Source: Chloroflexi bacterium TSY (GTDB lineage Bacteria; Chloroflexota; Anaerolineae; Caldilineales; Caldilineaceae). Taken from it: a DNA stretch of 55,198 bases. This document shows, piece by piece, positions 25,133-33,871 of the stretch. Within the stretch, counting starts at the first letter, position 1. Every line of letters starts with the position of its first letter. The position numbers and the translations under genes were made by a program. The DNA lies in the NCBI GenBank assembly GCA_019217005.1, contig JAHBNG010000102.1, forward strand, positions 1-55,198, in the 5' to 3' direction. Under the pieces are notes generated by a model. It was given only the letters and a program-made list of their open reading frames with translations, was not told the origin of the DNA and ran no database searches.

Positions 25133-25885
25133 ATGGCATTTATTCTCGTTGCAGAAGATGAACGATACTTTCGCAACCTATTACAAGCTTCGTTGGAAGG
25201 ACATGGACATTCTGTTCTGGTTGCCCCTACTGGTGAAGATGCTCTTGCCCTCTTTGATACTCATCCAGTTGATCTTGCCCTCCTGGATGTTGTGATGCCT
25301 GGATTAACGGGATTTGAAGTTTGCAAAACTATACGCGAAACATCCAACATTCCGATTGTCATGTTAACTGCATTGGGTACACCCGATTATATGTCGCAAG
25401 CATTGGCCGATTTCGGGGCGGATGACTACATTGCCAAACCGACGACGTTCCGAGAAATTGTCATCCGAATTGAGGCACTTTTGAGACGGGTTGAATGGAC
25501 GAATAATCCGATGGTGCCTGACGAGATAGTCGTTGGAAATGTGAGACTCAGTCGGAATCCATATACTCTTGTCATCGATGACGAAGAGTTCCAGCTAAAA
25601 GAGAATCAATATAAACTATTGCAGATTCTGCTACAATCTGTAAACAAATCAGTTATGTACGAGACGCTGCTCACAAAAATTTGGGGCACAGGCAGATCGA
25701 AGAAATTAACATTGCCCAATGTAAAAGTGAATAAGAACCAGCGTGCGAAGCTCTATAACACAATCCATCGTTTACGCATTCTGATCGGGGATGAAACGAC
25801 AAATCCCAAGTATATTCATTGTGTTCCTGGGTATGGTTATATGTTTAGAGCTGATCATACGACCGAGGGGATTCCAGAGAAGTAG
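25133..25885 (+). CDS. orphan response regulator with winged-helix output domain
   Basis: 250 aa from ATG 25133, preceded by GAGGAG; the upstream frame to 25043 runs into a repeat. The receiver domain (1-115) has the acidic pair E8/D9, phospho-acceptor D52 (LALLDVVMPGLTG), T79 and K102 (DDYIAKPTT). The C-terminal OmpR/PhoB-type winged helix starts near 135 and ends PKYIHCVPGYGYMFR. The linker between helices (GTGRSKKLTLPNVKVNKNQR) is longer than in PhoB. No sensor kinase gene is adjacent. It is divergent from the sarcosine oxidase operon, so regulation of that operon is possible but unproven. The final IPEK and stop resemble the CCATTCC repeat. Confidence 0.9.
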   Translation: MAFILVAEDERYFRNLLQASLEGHGHSVLVAPTGEDALALFDTHPVDLALLDVVMPGLTGFEVCKTIRETSNIPIVMLTALGTPDYMSQALADFGADDYIAKPTTFREIVIRIEALLRRVEWTNNPMVPDEIVVGNVRLSRNPYTLVIDDEEFQLKENQYKLLQILLQSVNKSVMYETLLTKIWGTGRSKKLTLPNVKVNKNQRAKLYNTIHRLRILIGDETTNPKYIHCVPGYGYMFRADHTTEGIPEK

Positions 25886-25887
25886 AT

Positions 25888-26244
25888 CTATCTTTCATCT
25901 CCATCCCCGCCGATTTTGCCTCGCTCCAGGCGTGAGAAGAGCTTGACGATGTTGGCTTCCGCTACCTCTTCTAGTGTGAGGTCGAGTTCGGTACAGATCT
26001 GGGTAAGATACCAGAGCACATCACCCAATTCCTTCTTGAGCGCCTGCCGATCCCCTTCCGAAATCTGACCATCCTTGTCGCGAAAGATCTTCTTGATCTT
26101 GCCCGCAACTTCTCCCGCTTCATTTGTCAATCCAAGTGTGGGATAGACAATCGAATGATCTGTGTTGATCACGCCCCATGTTTTGCGCGATTCGCGCTGA
26201 TAGGTTTCAAAGGTTTCAATATTCATATTTGCTTTATACACCAT
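25888..26244 (-). CDS. MazG-like nucleoside triphosphate pyrophosphohydrolase
   Basis: 118 aa, all-alpha NTP-PPase of the MazG-like superfamily. The metal-binding motifs are EAGEVAGKIKK (about 42-52) and KKELGDVLWYLTQI (about 69-82), the usual ExxE and ExxD helices. Such enzymes hydrolyse non-canonical or excess (d)NTPs to the monophosphate and pyrophosphate. An alternative start is ATG 26226 (MNIETFETYQ), which fits family N-termini as well. The gene converges on the response regulator with only two bases between stops. Confidence 0.9.
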   Translation of the reverse strand: MVYKANMNIETFETYQRESRKTWGVINTDHSIVYPTLGLTNEAGEVAGKIKKIFRDKDGQISEGDRQALKKELGDVLWYLTQICTELDLTLEEVAEANIVKLFSRLERGKIGGDGDER

Positions 26245-26325
26245 TTGTGTCAGATCAAAAAATACCCTGTCGAGCCAACATGAACCTTTCGTCTGGTAAC
26301 GGTGTCAAGTAAGTATTAGGCTTTT

Positions 26326-26581
26326 CCAACAATTAAAATCCCTAATTTGGGGGTGGTTCATTTTAGGCGGACAATTAGGTTTACATTTTTGCAAAGAGAA
26401 AAGATGTTTATATTTTCTAATTTGAGCCATGCTCAGGCAGAAAATGACCTCATATAGATTTTTGTCTATGTATCAAAAGTGTAAACCTAATTCTGAACCA
26501 CCCCCTAATTTGATCTGGAAAAGCTCCAGCCATTCCAGAGAAATCGATTTGGCAAATTAGGGATTTATTTCTCTGGAATGG
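26326..26581. repeat. tandem palindrome repeat, split by a MITE
   Basis: Read without the MITE at 26349-26505, this is two adjacent hairpins. The first is flanked by GCTTTTCCA and TGGAAAAGC (ending near 26525). The second is the 52-bp palindrome with arms CCATTCCAGAGAAAT (26530-26544) and its perfect complement at 26567-26581. The same two-hairpin unit occurs in opposite orientation at 55117-55198. The IS701 element inserted just beyond it. Confidence 0.75.
26349..26505. mobile_element. 157-bp MITE-like element with GGGGGTGGTTCA termini
   Basis: Terminal inverted repeats GGGGGTGGTTCA (26349-26360) and its perfect complement (26494-26505) continue inward as ATTAGGTTTACA/TGTAAACCTAAT. TAATTT stands on both sides (26343-26348 and 26506-26511), consistent with a 6-bp target duplication. 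There is no coding capacity. It is inserted in the loop region of a palindromic repeat. Confidence 0.75.
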
Positions 26582-26587
26582 CCTTAG

Positions 26588-28195
26588 TACTACTGTGCAG
26601 CAATATATTGTGAAACACAAAGGAAATTCGTTATATTTCTGGGCATATTGCTAACAAAACGCAAACAGAATGCAAAGGAAAAATGAGATAGACTGAAGAG
26701 CCAATAAAATGAAGCAGTCTTCGATGAAAGGAAATCAAGATGAAACTTGCTCAAGCAGTCAATCAATATGACTACAGCCAACTGGAAAGCCCGCCGCTGC
26801 TGGAACTGACAGAAGAGCAACTGGCGGCACTGGCCGACCAACTCCAGGAGTATCATGCCATATATAGTCCATACTTCAGCCATGTGGCTCAGAGAGAGCA
26901 TGCGTACCACTACATGCGAGGCTTGTTAGACCCCGAAATCAAACGCAAATCGGCCGAGAACATCGCGCTGGCGACAGTAGGAGAATCGGTGTACGCCCCT
27001 GCAAAGCTTTGTGGGTCAGAGCCGCTGGAGCGGTGAAGCGATGCTGGCGGAACATACTCGACAGACAGGTGAGTTGTTGGGAGACGCAAATGGCGTCTTA
27101 CTCCTGGATGGGAGCGACATTCCCAAGCAAGGAGAAGAGTCAGTGGGCGTCAAGCGGCAGCGGTGTGGCGAACTGGGCAAGATCGCCAACTGTCAAACCG
27201 GAGTCTTCCTGGGATATAATAGCTCTCATGGCTATACCTTACTGAACTGTCGGTTGTATATCCCCCAAGAATGGTTTAGTGATGAGTATGCAGAGAAGCG
27301 GTACAAAACCGGTCTTCCCACTGACCTGACCTTCCAAACAAAAAATGAATTGGCTTGGTCCATGATTGAGCAGACGCACGCCCTGGGTGCGTTGCCCATC
27401 CGCTGGATCACTATGGATGAAGCCTTTGGCAAAGATACTCATCTGCTTGACTGCATTGATGGCCAAACCGCTTACAGCTACTTTGCTGAAGTGCCCAAAG
27501 AGACTCGTGTCTGGACCTCCAGCCCCAGACCTATCTGCCCGCATCATCTGGACGCGGGCGCAAAGCTCAAGCTCCGCGTCCGGCCTGGTGAACCTACGCC
27601 TCTCACCGTTGCTCAACTCGCTGACACCTTCCAGGAGCATGAGTGGCAACAGCATGTTCTCAAAGAGGGCTCCAAGGGCTTCATCGTTGCTTCCATTGCT
27701 TGTCGCCGCATTGTCTCTGTCCGCAATGGGCTCCCCGGTTCTGCTCTCTGGCTCATCGTCCGCCGCAATCCCGATTGCTCTCTGCAATACTTTCTCTCCA
27801 ATGCACCCCCTTGAGACTTCCTTGGATGACTTCGCCACTGTTTCTGCTTTGCGTTGGCCCATTGAAACCATTTTTGAACAAGCCAAGCAGTTTCTCGGAC
27901 TCAACGAATATGAAACTCGCAGTTGGCTCGGTTGGCATCATCATATGACCTTAGTCATTTTGGCCTTTGGTTTCTTGGCTCGTTCTCAGTTTTTCCTCAA
28001 ATATGATGCCCCCGCTCTCACTTTGCCACAGGTTGTTGAACTTCTCCATGCCGTTCTGCCTAAACCTGTCTTGACACTCGCTGAGACTATCGAGCGCCTT
28101 CGCTACAAGCAACGTCGTCTTGCTTCCGCTAAACGCTCGCATTATCTTGTGCAAAAATCGAACATTATCGAGCCTTTACTTGATGCACAGTAGTA
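26588..28195 (+). mobile_element. IS701-family insertion sequence (decayed) with TTAG target duplication
   Basis: The ends are inverted repeats TACTACTGTGCAGCAA (26588-26603) and TTGATGCACAGTAGTA (28180-28195), one mismatch. TTAG flanks both sides (26584-26587 and 28196-28199), matching the YTAR target preference of IS701. Length 1608 bp. It carries one transposase gene disrupted by two frameshifts. Confidence 0.85.
26740..28193 (+). pseudogene. frameshifted IS701-family transposase
   Basis: Three frames give one protein. 26740-27010 encodes the N-terminus (YHAIYSPYFSHVAQREHAYHYMRGLL). About 27011-27810 encodes VLLLDGSDIPKQGEESVGVK with the first Asp and RWITMDEAFGKD with the second. From about 27800 to 28193 comes RWPIETIFEQAKQFLGLNEY with the catalytic Glu, then the tail. 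Frameshifts lie near 27005 and 27800. The DDE_5-type layout and the surrounding ends both indicate IS701. It cannot make a complete transposase as it stands. Confidence 0.87.
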
Positions 28196-28198
28196 TTA

Positions 28199-28287
28199 GG
28201 GTCCGTCCACGAATAAGTTAGTAAATTTTTAATACGCTACTCGAGTGAATGTGTTCAAACTTCACTAGGTTAATACTGGACAGACCC
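28199..28287. repeat. 89-bp inverted-repeat element, GGGTCYGTCCA termini
   Basis: GGGTCCGTCCA (28199-28209) and TGGACAGACCC (28277-28287) are inverted repeats with one mismatch. TTA lies on both outer sides (28196-28198 and 28288-28290). It looks like a very short MITE or an IS end relic directly abutting the IS701 right target site. The interior is AT-rich and has no ORF. Confidence 0.55.
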
Positions 28288-28362
28288 TTAGCCATTGAGA
28301 ACATTTTAAATAGTGCGCCATTTAGGACCAAAGGAAAACCATTGCTAGATTTACAAGATAGA

Positions 28363-28486
28363 ATGAAATCCACCGAGGAGCTCCAAACAGTACTCTCACA
28401 TGTACTCTGGATCGGCGGGGCAGCGGACGTGGGCAAGACTACTGCTGCGACTATGTTGGTGAGCACCCATGCTGTGATTATGAACA
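28363..28486 (+). pseudogene. remnant of a P-loop nucleotide-binding protein
   Basis: The frame encodes MKSTEELQTVLSHVLWIGG followed by AADVGKTTAATMLVSTHA, a clear Walker A motif (GGAADVGKTT) in the context usual for small kinases or AAA-like ATPases. The similarity ends after about 40 residues, where the sequence runs into the start of the ABC exporter gene in another frame. This is therefore a 5' fragment of a lost gene, probably left by the surrounding insertions and deletions. The protein type beyond P-loop is not determinable. Confidence 0.45.
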
Positions 28487-28513
28487 CTCAGAAAATAACC
28501 CAGGAACTTCCAA

Positions 28514-30499
28514 GTGACCCTCCCTCTCAACACCTACTACAGATTGTTACAAACCTATCTGTGGCCGCAGTGGCGACAGCTTACTGGGCTGGCCCTGCTG
28601 CTGCTGACCGGCATTGTCTTGCAATTGTTACCACCCCAACTCATGCGCCGCTTTTTGGATACGGCAACTGCCGGTGGTTCGCTAGAGACGCTTATCTGGC
28701 TCGCTGGACTGGTGATTGGCATAGTCTTCGTCCAACAGCTTTGTGCCGTTGGAGCTTCCTACCTGGGCGAGGCCGTGGCGTGGACGGCCACCAATCACTT
28801 GCGTGTCGCTCTGATGGAGCATTGTCTCCATCTCGATCTTACCTTTCATCATGCGCGGACACCTGGTGAGATGATCGAGCGACTCGATGGCGATGTGACC
28901 ACATTAGCCAACTTCTTTTCACAGTTTGTTGTCTTGATCCTGGGCAATCTGCTTCTTCTGCTGGGCGTGCTGACGTTGTTAATGCAAACCGATTGGCGCG
29001 TTGGGCTGGTTGGCATAGCACTGGCCTGTGCTATGCTGTTGATTCTGACCTGCTTACGCAACCTTGGCGTCCCTTATGCCGCAGCACATCGCCAGAGCAA
29101 TGCCGAACTCTACGCCTATTTGGAAGAGCGGTTGGGCGGGCTAGAAGAGCTCAGGGCCAATGGTGCCGTGGATTATACAATGCAGCGCTTTTATGGTCTG
29201 ATGCGAACTGTCTTTCACAAGAGCCTTTGGGAGAATTGGACCTTTAGCATTCCCTTTGCAGCGACCGCTATCTTGACCGCAGTGGGAACGGTTTCAATGC
29301 TGGTACTTTGCGCTTGGCTTTTCCAGCAATCTCAACTCTCGATTGGCGCCATCTATCAAGTCTTTCACTATACGGCCATGCTGAGTCTGCCCATCAACGT
29401 GATTACGCGTCAAGTAGAGGATTTGCAGCGCGCCGGGGGGAGTATCGTGCGGTTGCGTGAGTTACAGGAGAGCCAGAGCCAATTAGTCGATGTTGGCAGG
29501 GGTTGCCAACTACACTGCGGTTGTGATGAAAACATGGTTGTTCCTGTAGCTCTATCAGATGAAGCAAAATCATGTTTTCATACAGAGCTCAGTATAGATG
29601 CAAAAGGCAGGGGGAATCGCACAAAAGTGCCAAATTCACAAGAGTTATTGCAACGAATCGCACATTCACCAGCATCAGTAACCTTTGACCGAGTGACGTT
29701 TGGCTACAGCACCGGTAGGCCGGTTTTACATGACATCTCTTTCCAGCTTGCGTCGGGAACGCAGTTGGGGTTGCTGGGGCGTACTGGCAGTGGCAAGAGT
29801 TCGCTGGCCCGTCTGCTGCTTCGGCTTTATGATCCAACACAAGGGGCGATCCGGCTAGGTCATGAGCAACACAATACACTTAACCAGAAAAGTTCTGTAC
29901 CAAATCTCAAAGAGCAGAAAGAGGACAGAACTTTTCCGGAGAACGATTGCCTACTTGATTTGCGGGAAATCCCACTCCATACTTTGCGCCAGCAGGTTGG
30001 GATGGTAACACAACAGGTTCAGCTCTTCCACGCCACGCTCCGTGAGAATCTCACCTTCTGGGACCCAGCGATCACAGATACACAGCTTCTGGCGGCCTTT
30101 CAAGCATTGGGGTTGGAGCAGTGGTTGCATGGGTTGCCCGAAGGACTCGAAACGCGGGTAACAGCCGCTGGCGGTGGGCTCTCAGCGGGGGAAGCGCAAT
30201 TGGTGGCCTTTGCGCGGATTTTTTTGCGCAACCCTGGTCTCGTGATCCTGGACGAAGCATCATCACGACTCGATCCCACCGCCGAAGCGCAGTTGGCACA
30301 AGCAGTCGACCGTCTGCTGCATGGGCGCACCGCCATCATCATTGCCCATCGGTTGGCCACTGTGCGCCGTGTTGATACGATTCTCTTGTTGGAAGAGGGT
30401 CGGATTGTCGAACATGGTCCGCGAGAGCAATTGGAGGCCGATCCGGCTTCACGCTTTTCACATCTGCTACAGGTGGGATTAGAGGAGGTGTTGGCATGA
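28514..30499 (+). CDS. heterodimeric ABC exporter half-transporter (catalytic-glutamate subunit) with in-frame palindromic inserts
   Basis: 661 aa from GTG 28514. Six-helix ABC_membrane domain (about 20-310), then ATPase domain with Walker A GRTGSGKS (422-429), signature LSAGE (556-560) and Walker B LVILDE (576-581, E581 present). The signature is non-canonical, while the partner gene has LSGGQ but lacks the Glu. This asymmetry is that of heterodimeric exporters with one degenerate ATP site. Compared with the paralogue at 41410-43170 it carries about 48 extra residues in the linker (about 325-380) and about 30 between Walker A and the Q-loop (451-480). Both extras contain palindromic DNA. Substrate unknown; lipids, peptides or drugs are typical. 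Its stop overlaps the partner start (ATGA). Confidence 0.92.
   Translation: MTLPLNTYYRLLQTYLWPQWRQLTGLALLLLTGIVLQLLPPQLMRRFLDTATAGGSLETLIWLAGLVIGIVFVQQLCAVGASYLGEAVAWTATNHLRVALMEHCLHLDLTFHHARTPGEMIERLDGDVTTLANFFSQFVVLILGNLLLLLGVLTLLMQTDWRVGLVGIALACAMLLILTCLRNLGVPYAAAHRQSNAELYAYLEERLGGLEELRANGAVDYTMQRFYGLMRTVFHKSLWENWTFSIPFAATAILTAVGTVSMLVLCAWLFQQSQLSIGAIYQVFHYTAMLSLPINVITRQVEDLQRAGGSIVRLRELQESQSQLVDVGRGCQLHCGCDENMVVPVALSDEAKSCFHTELSIDAKGRGNRTKVPNSQELLQRIAHSPASVTFDRVTFGYSTGRPVLHDISFQLASGTQLGLLGRTGSGKSSLARLLLRLYDPTQGAIRLGHEQHNTLNQKSSVPNLKEQKEDRTFPENDCLLDLREIPLHTLRQQVGMVTQQVQLFHATLRENLTFWDPAITDTQLLAAFQALGLEQWLHGLPEGLETRVTAAGGGLSAGEAQLVAFARIFLRNPGLVILDEASSRLDPTAEAQLAQAVDRLLHGRTAIIIAHRLATVRRVDTILLLEEGRIVEHGPREQLEADPASRFSHLLQVGLEEVLA
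29492..29581. repeat. palindromes in frame within the exporter linker
   Basis: A short hairpin GTTGGCA (29492-29498) / TGCCAAC (29504-29510) is followed by an 11-bp perfect inverted repeat, ATGAAAACATG (29526-29536) / CATGTTTTCAT (29571-29581). The latter spans 56 bp. The reading frame passes through without a stop, adding residues around 328-356 that the paralogue lacks. Confidence 0.65.
29884..29939. repeat. 56-bp palindrome in frame within the exporter ATPase domain
   Basis: CCAGAAAAGTTCTGT (29884-29898) pairs with 29925-29939 with a single mismatch around a 26-nt loop. It encodes residues about 457-476, between Walker A and the Q-loop. The paralogous protein goes directly from RLNEHD to LRTFRLRDLRQ there. 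Confidence 0.75.
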
Positions 30500-32217
30500 G
30501 AACAGAACCGATTGCCCTGTCCTTCTGGCGGTTGCTTTGCTTCCAACCCTGGAGCTATCTGCTGGTATTGGGCACCAAGCTCTGCTTTTTTACGCTATTA
30601 CCACAGGCAACTGGACTGCTTACGCGACAATTCTTTGATCAGCTGACTGACCAAGCAGTTGTGGGCTGGAACATGCAGACGTTGCTATGGCTCCTGATCG
30701 GGATTGGGCTGGCGCGCGCCGTGACGGTGGTGATCGATATCGTGGGCAACCGCCTCTTTCGCCATCCGCTGGGCGTGCTTCTGCGAAAAAATGTATTGGA
30801 CTATCTGCTGGCTCAACCCGCTGCCCAGGCGCTCTCCATCTCGACCGGCGAGGCCATCAGCCGTTTGCGTGATGATCCTTCTGCGGTTGCCAATTTTCTC
30901 TATATGACTACGTTTCTGGTTGCCAACCTACTCTTTGCCCTGATTGCTCTGGTCGTCATGGTCAGCATCAATGGCTGGGTGACGGCATTGGTCTTTGGAC
31001 CACTGGTCTTGGTGATTGTCGTTGCCAATCAGATGCGCAAGCGGATCGAGAAACTGACTAGAGCAAGTCGCGAAGGGACCGATCAGATCACCGAGTTTAT
31101 TGGAGAAGTCTTTGGTGCGGTGCAGGCCGTACAAGTGGCCACCGCAGAATCCAACGTCATTGTGCGCTTTCGGCTGCTGAATGAACAACGACGCACAGCC
31201 ATGTTGCAACAGCACCTGCTGAACGGTCTGCTAGAAGCCTTTTTTCGCAACGTACCCATATTGGGCGCCGGTGTCATTATGTTGGTTGCCGCAGGGGCAA
31301 TGATCGAAGGCAGCTTTACTGTGGGAGACTTTGTCCTCTTTGTTTTTTATCTAGGATCACTCAATGATGTGGTATACATCGTCGGCATGACTTTGACTGA
31401 ATATCGGGAGGCTGCTGTTGCCTTCCAACGCCTTATTGAAACGACGCAGGAGCTGCCAGGGGCTGCACTGGTGCATCATGGCCCGATTTATCAACGCGGC
31501 GCAGCGCCTGTGCTGACCCATCCCCGAAAATCGGTACACGACCGCCTGGAGACCTTATCCATCGACAATCTGACCTATGTTTTTCCCAGCAGTGGACGCG
31601 GCATTCAGAATCTGTCGTTGCAACTGAATCGGGGTTCAGTTACAATCATCACAGGTGAAGTGGGCGCAGGCAAAACAACATTCCTGAAGGTGCTCCTGGG
31701 ACTGTTGCCGAGAGACATGGGCGAGATCCGCTGGAATGGAACTCTTATTGCTGATCCATCTAGATTTTTTGTTCCGCCCCGCTCCGCTTACGTGGCCCAG
31801 ACACCCCGTCTCTTCAGCGATAGCGTGTTGGATAACATCCTGCTGGGCCTGCCGCACAGCGAAACAGTGCTGGACCAAGCCATCCATACCACAGTACTGG
31901 AACCGGATATCGCCCAGTTGGAAGCAGGGCTCGCCACACGCGTTGGTCCGCGTGGCGTCAAGCTGTCTGGTGGACAACAGCAACGGGTGGCAGCCGCACG
32001 ACTGTTGGTTCGTGAACCAGAATTTTTGATCATTGACGACCTGTCCAGCGCGTTGGATGTAGAAACAGAAATCTTGCTGTGGGAACACCTGCTGGCAAAC
32101 AAGGCTGAACGGACAATCCTGGCTGTTTCTCACCGCCCCGTTGCGTTGCGCCATGCGGATCAGGTGATTGTGCTGGAAGAAGGCAAACAGTTGGAGGGGT
32201 CGCACTATCCAGAATAG
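30496..32217 (+). CDS. heterodimeric ABC exporter half-transporter (degenerate Walker B subunit)
   Basis: 573 aa. Membrane domain about residues 15-310. ATPase domain with Walker A GEVGAGKT (387-394), canonical signature LSGGQQQR (490-497) and Walker B FLIIDD (510-515), where Asp515 replaces the catalytic Glu, followed by the D-loop SSALD and switch His in [13 protein letters not shown]. It should dimerise with the preceding gene product. Its LSGGQ completes the active site of the partner, and its own site is degenerate. Start overlaps the partner stop by four bases. Paralogous to the interrupted gene at 39340-41317. A YegD-like chaperone gene follows after 28 bases. Confidence 0.92.
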   Translation: MRTEPIALSFWRLLCFQPWSYLLVLGTKLCFFTLLPQATGLLTRQFFDQLTDQAVVGWNMQTLLWLLIGIGLARAVTVVIDIVGNRLFRHPLGVLLRKNVLDYLLAQPAAQALSISTGEAISRLRDDPSAVANFLYMTTFLVANLLFALIALVVMVSINGWVTALVFGPLVLVIVVANQMRKRIEKLTRASREGTDQITEFIGEVFGAVQAVQVATAESNVIVRFRLLNEQRRTAMLQQHLLNGLLEAFFRNVPILGAGVIMLVAAGAMIEGSFTVGDFVLFVFYLGSLNDVVYIVGMTLTEYREAAVAFQRLIETTQELPGAALVHHGPIYQRGAAPVLTHPRKSVHDRLETLSIDNLTYVFPSSGRGIQNLSLQLNRGSVTIITGEVGAGKTTFLKVLLGLLPRDMGEIRWNGTLIADPSRFFVPPRSAYVAQTPRLFSDSVLDNILLGLPHSETVLDQAIHTTVLEPDIAQLEAGLATRVGPRGVKLSGGQQQRVAAARLLVREPEFLIIDDLSSALDVETEILLWEHLLANKAERTILAVSHRPVALRHADQVIVLEEGKQLEGSHYPE

Positions 32218-32245
32218 CCGTATGTGAAAACGGGGAAATATCTAT

Positions 32246-33634
32246 ATGCGAATTGGCGTTGATTTCGGAACCACGAACACATCTGCAGCAATCTATGATG
32301 GCAAGAATTTAAGATTTATTCCGCTTGATGCGAGTGACCAAAGCCCGCATATTTTGCGATCGATGGTTTACATCGACCGTGATCACAAGCACAGGCTGGG
32401 CATCGATGCAGTTAAGACGTTTTTGGCGGAAGATACAGGCCGTCCAGCTATCTATGAGGAAAAATATGTTGGCACAATTGAAGCGACCTTCAGCAGCGGA
32501 AAGGATCCCATTTCGGTCATTTGGGATGCAGTCGTTGACGAAGATGTAGGTCGACGCGGACGATTGCTTCAGTCAGTAAAAACGGGGTTACAGACAAGCT
32601 GGTATGAAGGCACCAAGATCTTTGGTCGATATTACAGAATTCAAGAGTTGATTGCTTTGCTTCTGACACACGTACGCTGCTGCGCCGAATCCACCCTCCA
32701 GACTGATGTTGATAAAGTCGTCCTCGGTCGTCCGGTCAAGTTTTCAGACAACCCAACAGAAGATCAGGTGGCGGAGGAGCGTTTGCAGGAAGCTGCCGCG
32801 TTGGCTGGTTTCAAACAGACAACATTTGTGCGTGAGCCGATTGCGGCCGCCCATTTTTATCTGAGTGAAATAGACAAACCAGAGTCTTGTCTCATCTTTG
32901 ATTTTGGTGGTGGTACGCTTGATCTTACGATCATCAAAAATCATCTCTCCCAGCAGACTCCTCAAAACGAGAATGCATATGATTACGAAGTGCTGGCAAC
33001 TCGAGGCGTTTTGATCGGTGGTGATGATCTAGATAGTGCGTTAATGAAAAGCGTTATCGCACCTTTTTTTGGCACAACGACCAAGATAGATACATCGTAT
33101 AACGGTCGCCCACTATTCATGCCGGAATCGATGTCTCGACTCTTATATCGTTGGCAGACAATTCCGATGCTTTCACGAGATGAATCATTAGAGACAATCG
33201 AACGTGCCATACAGTATGGGGACGATCCGCAAACATTTCAGGCCCTCAACTGCCTAGCTACCCAAAACTATGGCTTCGCCCTCTTTGAAAAGATTGAACA
33301 GGCGAAACGCCAACTCTCAAAGCAACGTCAGACCAAACTCGCCATGCAGGCTCAGTCCATTGATTTAGATATTGAGATTACCCGTAAAGTGTTCAATCAC
33401 GCGATTCTGGACGAGATAGCCGAGATTCGTCGTGCCGTACGTGAGGTAATTCAAAGCGCTGGGATAGCCAAAGAAACTATCGCTACGGTGGTTTCCACGG
33501 GTGGTTCATCAAATATTCCCATGATGCAGTCTATGTTGAAGCGAGAACTCCCCAGTGCCCAGTTTGTTCAGTCAGACATCTTTGGCAGCGTGACGAGTGG
33601 TCTTGCCATGATGGCAGCCCGCTCTTCTGAATAG
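32246..33634 (+). CDS. YegD-like Hsp70-family protein without substrate-binding domain
   Basis: 462 aa, close to E. coli YegD (450 aa). It consists of the Hsp70/actin-like ATPase fold only: phosphate-1 loop IGVDFGTTNTSAAIYDG (3-19), phosphate-2 LIFDFGGGTLDLTII (about 216-230), RGVLIGGDDLDSALM, and adenosine motif VVSTGGSSNIPMMQSML (about 416-432). No C-terminal peptide-binding beta-sandwich or lid is present, so it is not DnaK. Its role is unknown; YegD homologues are putative chaperones. It lies 28 bases behind the ABC exporter pair and is probably co-transcribed. Confidence 0.9.
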   Translation: MRIGVDFGTTNTSAAIYDGKNLRFIPLDASDQSPHILRSMVYIDRDHKHRLGIDAVKTFLAEDTGRPAIYEEKYVGTIEATFSSGKDPISVIWDAVVDEDVGRRGRLLQSVKTGLQTSWYEGTKIFGRYYRIQELIALLLTHVRCCAESTLQTDVDKVVLGRPVKFSDNPTEDQVAEERLQEAAALAGFKQTTFVREPIAAAHFYLSEIDKPESCLIFDFGGGTLDLTIIKNHLSQQTPQNENAYDYEVLATRGVLIGGDDLDSALMKSVIAPFFGTTTKIDTSYNGRPLFMPESMSRLLYRWQTIPMLSRDESLETIERAIQYGDDPQTFQALNCLATQNYGFALFEKIEQAKRQLSKQRQTKLAMQAQSIDLDIEITRKVFNHAILDEIAEIRRAVREVIQSAGIAKETIATVVSTGGSSNIPMMQSMLKRELPSAQFVQSDIFGSVTSGLAMMAARSSE

Positions 33635-33714
33635 GTGAACTGCTAAGTCAATCGTCAATTTTTATTGAACTACTACTGTCATCCAAGTTTTGATAGGTTG
33701 GAGACAATTAAATC

Positions 33715-33811
33715 GTAGGTCCACATCCCTGTGTGACGAGTGCCAAGTCTGCGGATCTTCACTTGAAAAGGTTAGGCTCTTGACACTTGTCCTGCCGGAG
33801 ACAGGACCTAC
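33715..33811. repeat. 97-bp imperfect palindrome
   Basis: GTAGGTCC (33715-33722) pairs with GGACCTAC (33804-33811). Further in, GACGAGTGCCAAG pairs with CTTGACACTTGTC at 11 of 13 positions. The middle of the stem is poorly paired. It lies in the 237-bp gap between the Hsp70 gene and the IS element and may terminate the exporter operon or be a repeat element. The rest of the gap shows nothing. Confidence 0.55.
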
Positions 33812-33871
33812 ATTAATCGATCAAAATGTCGAGTGCTGTGTACGACTCTGCAATCCGAATTTGCTATTTTT

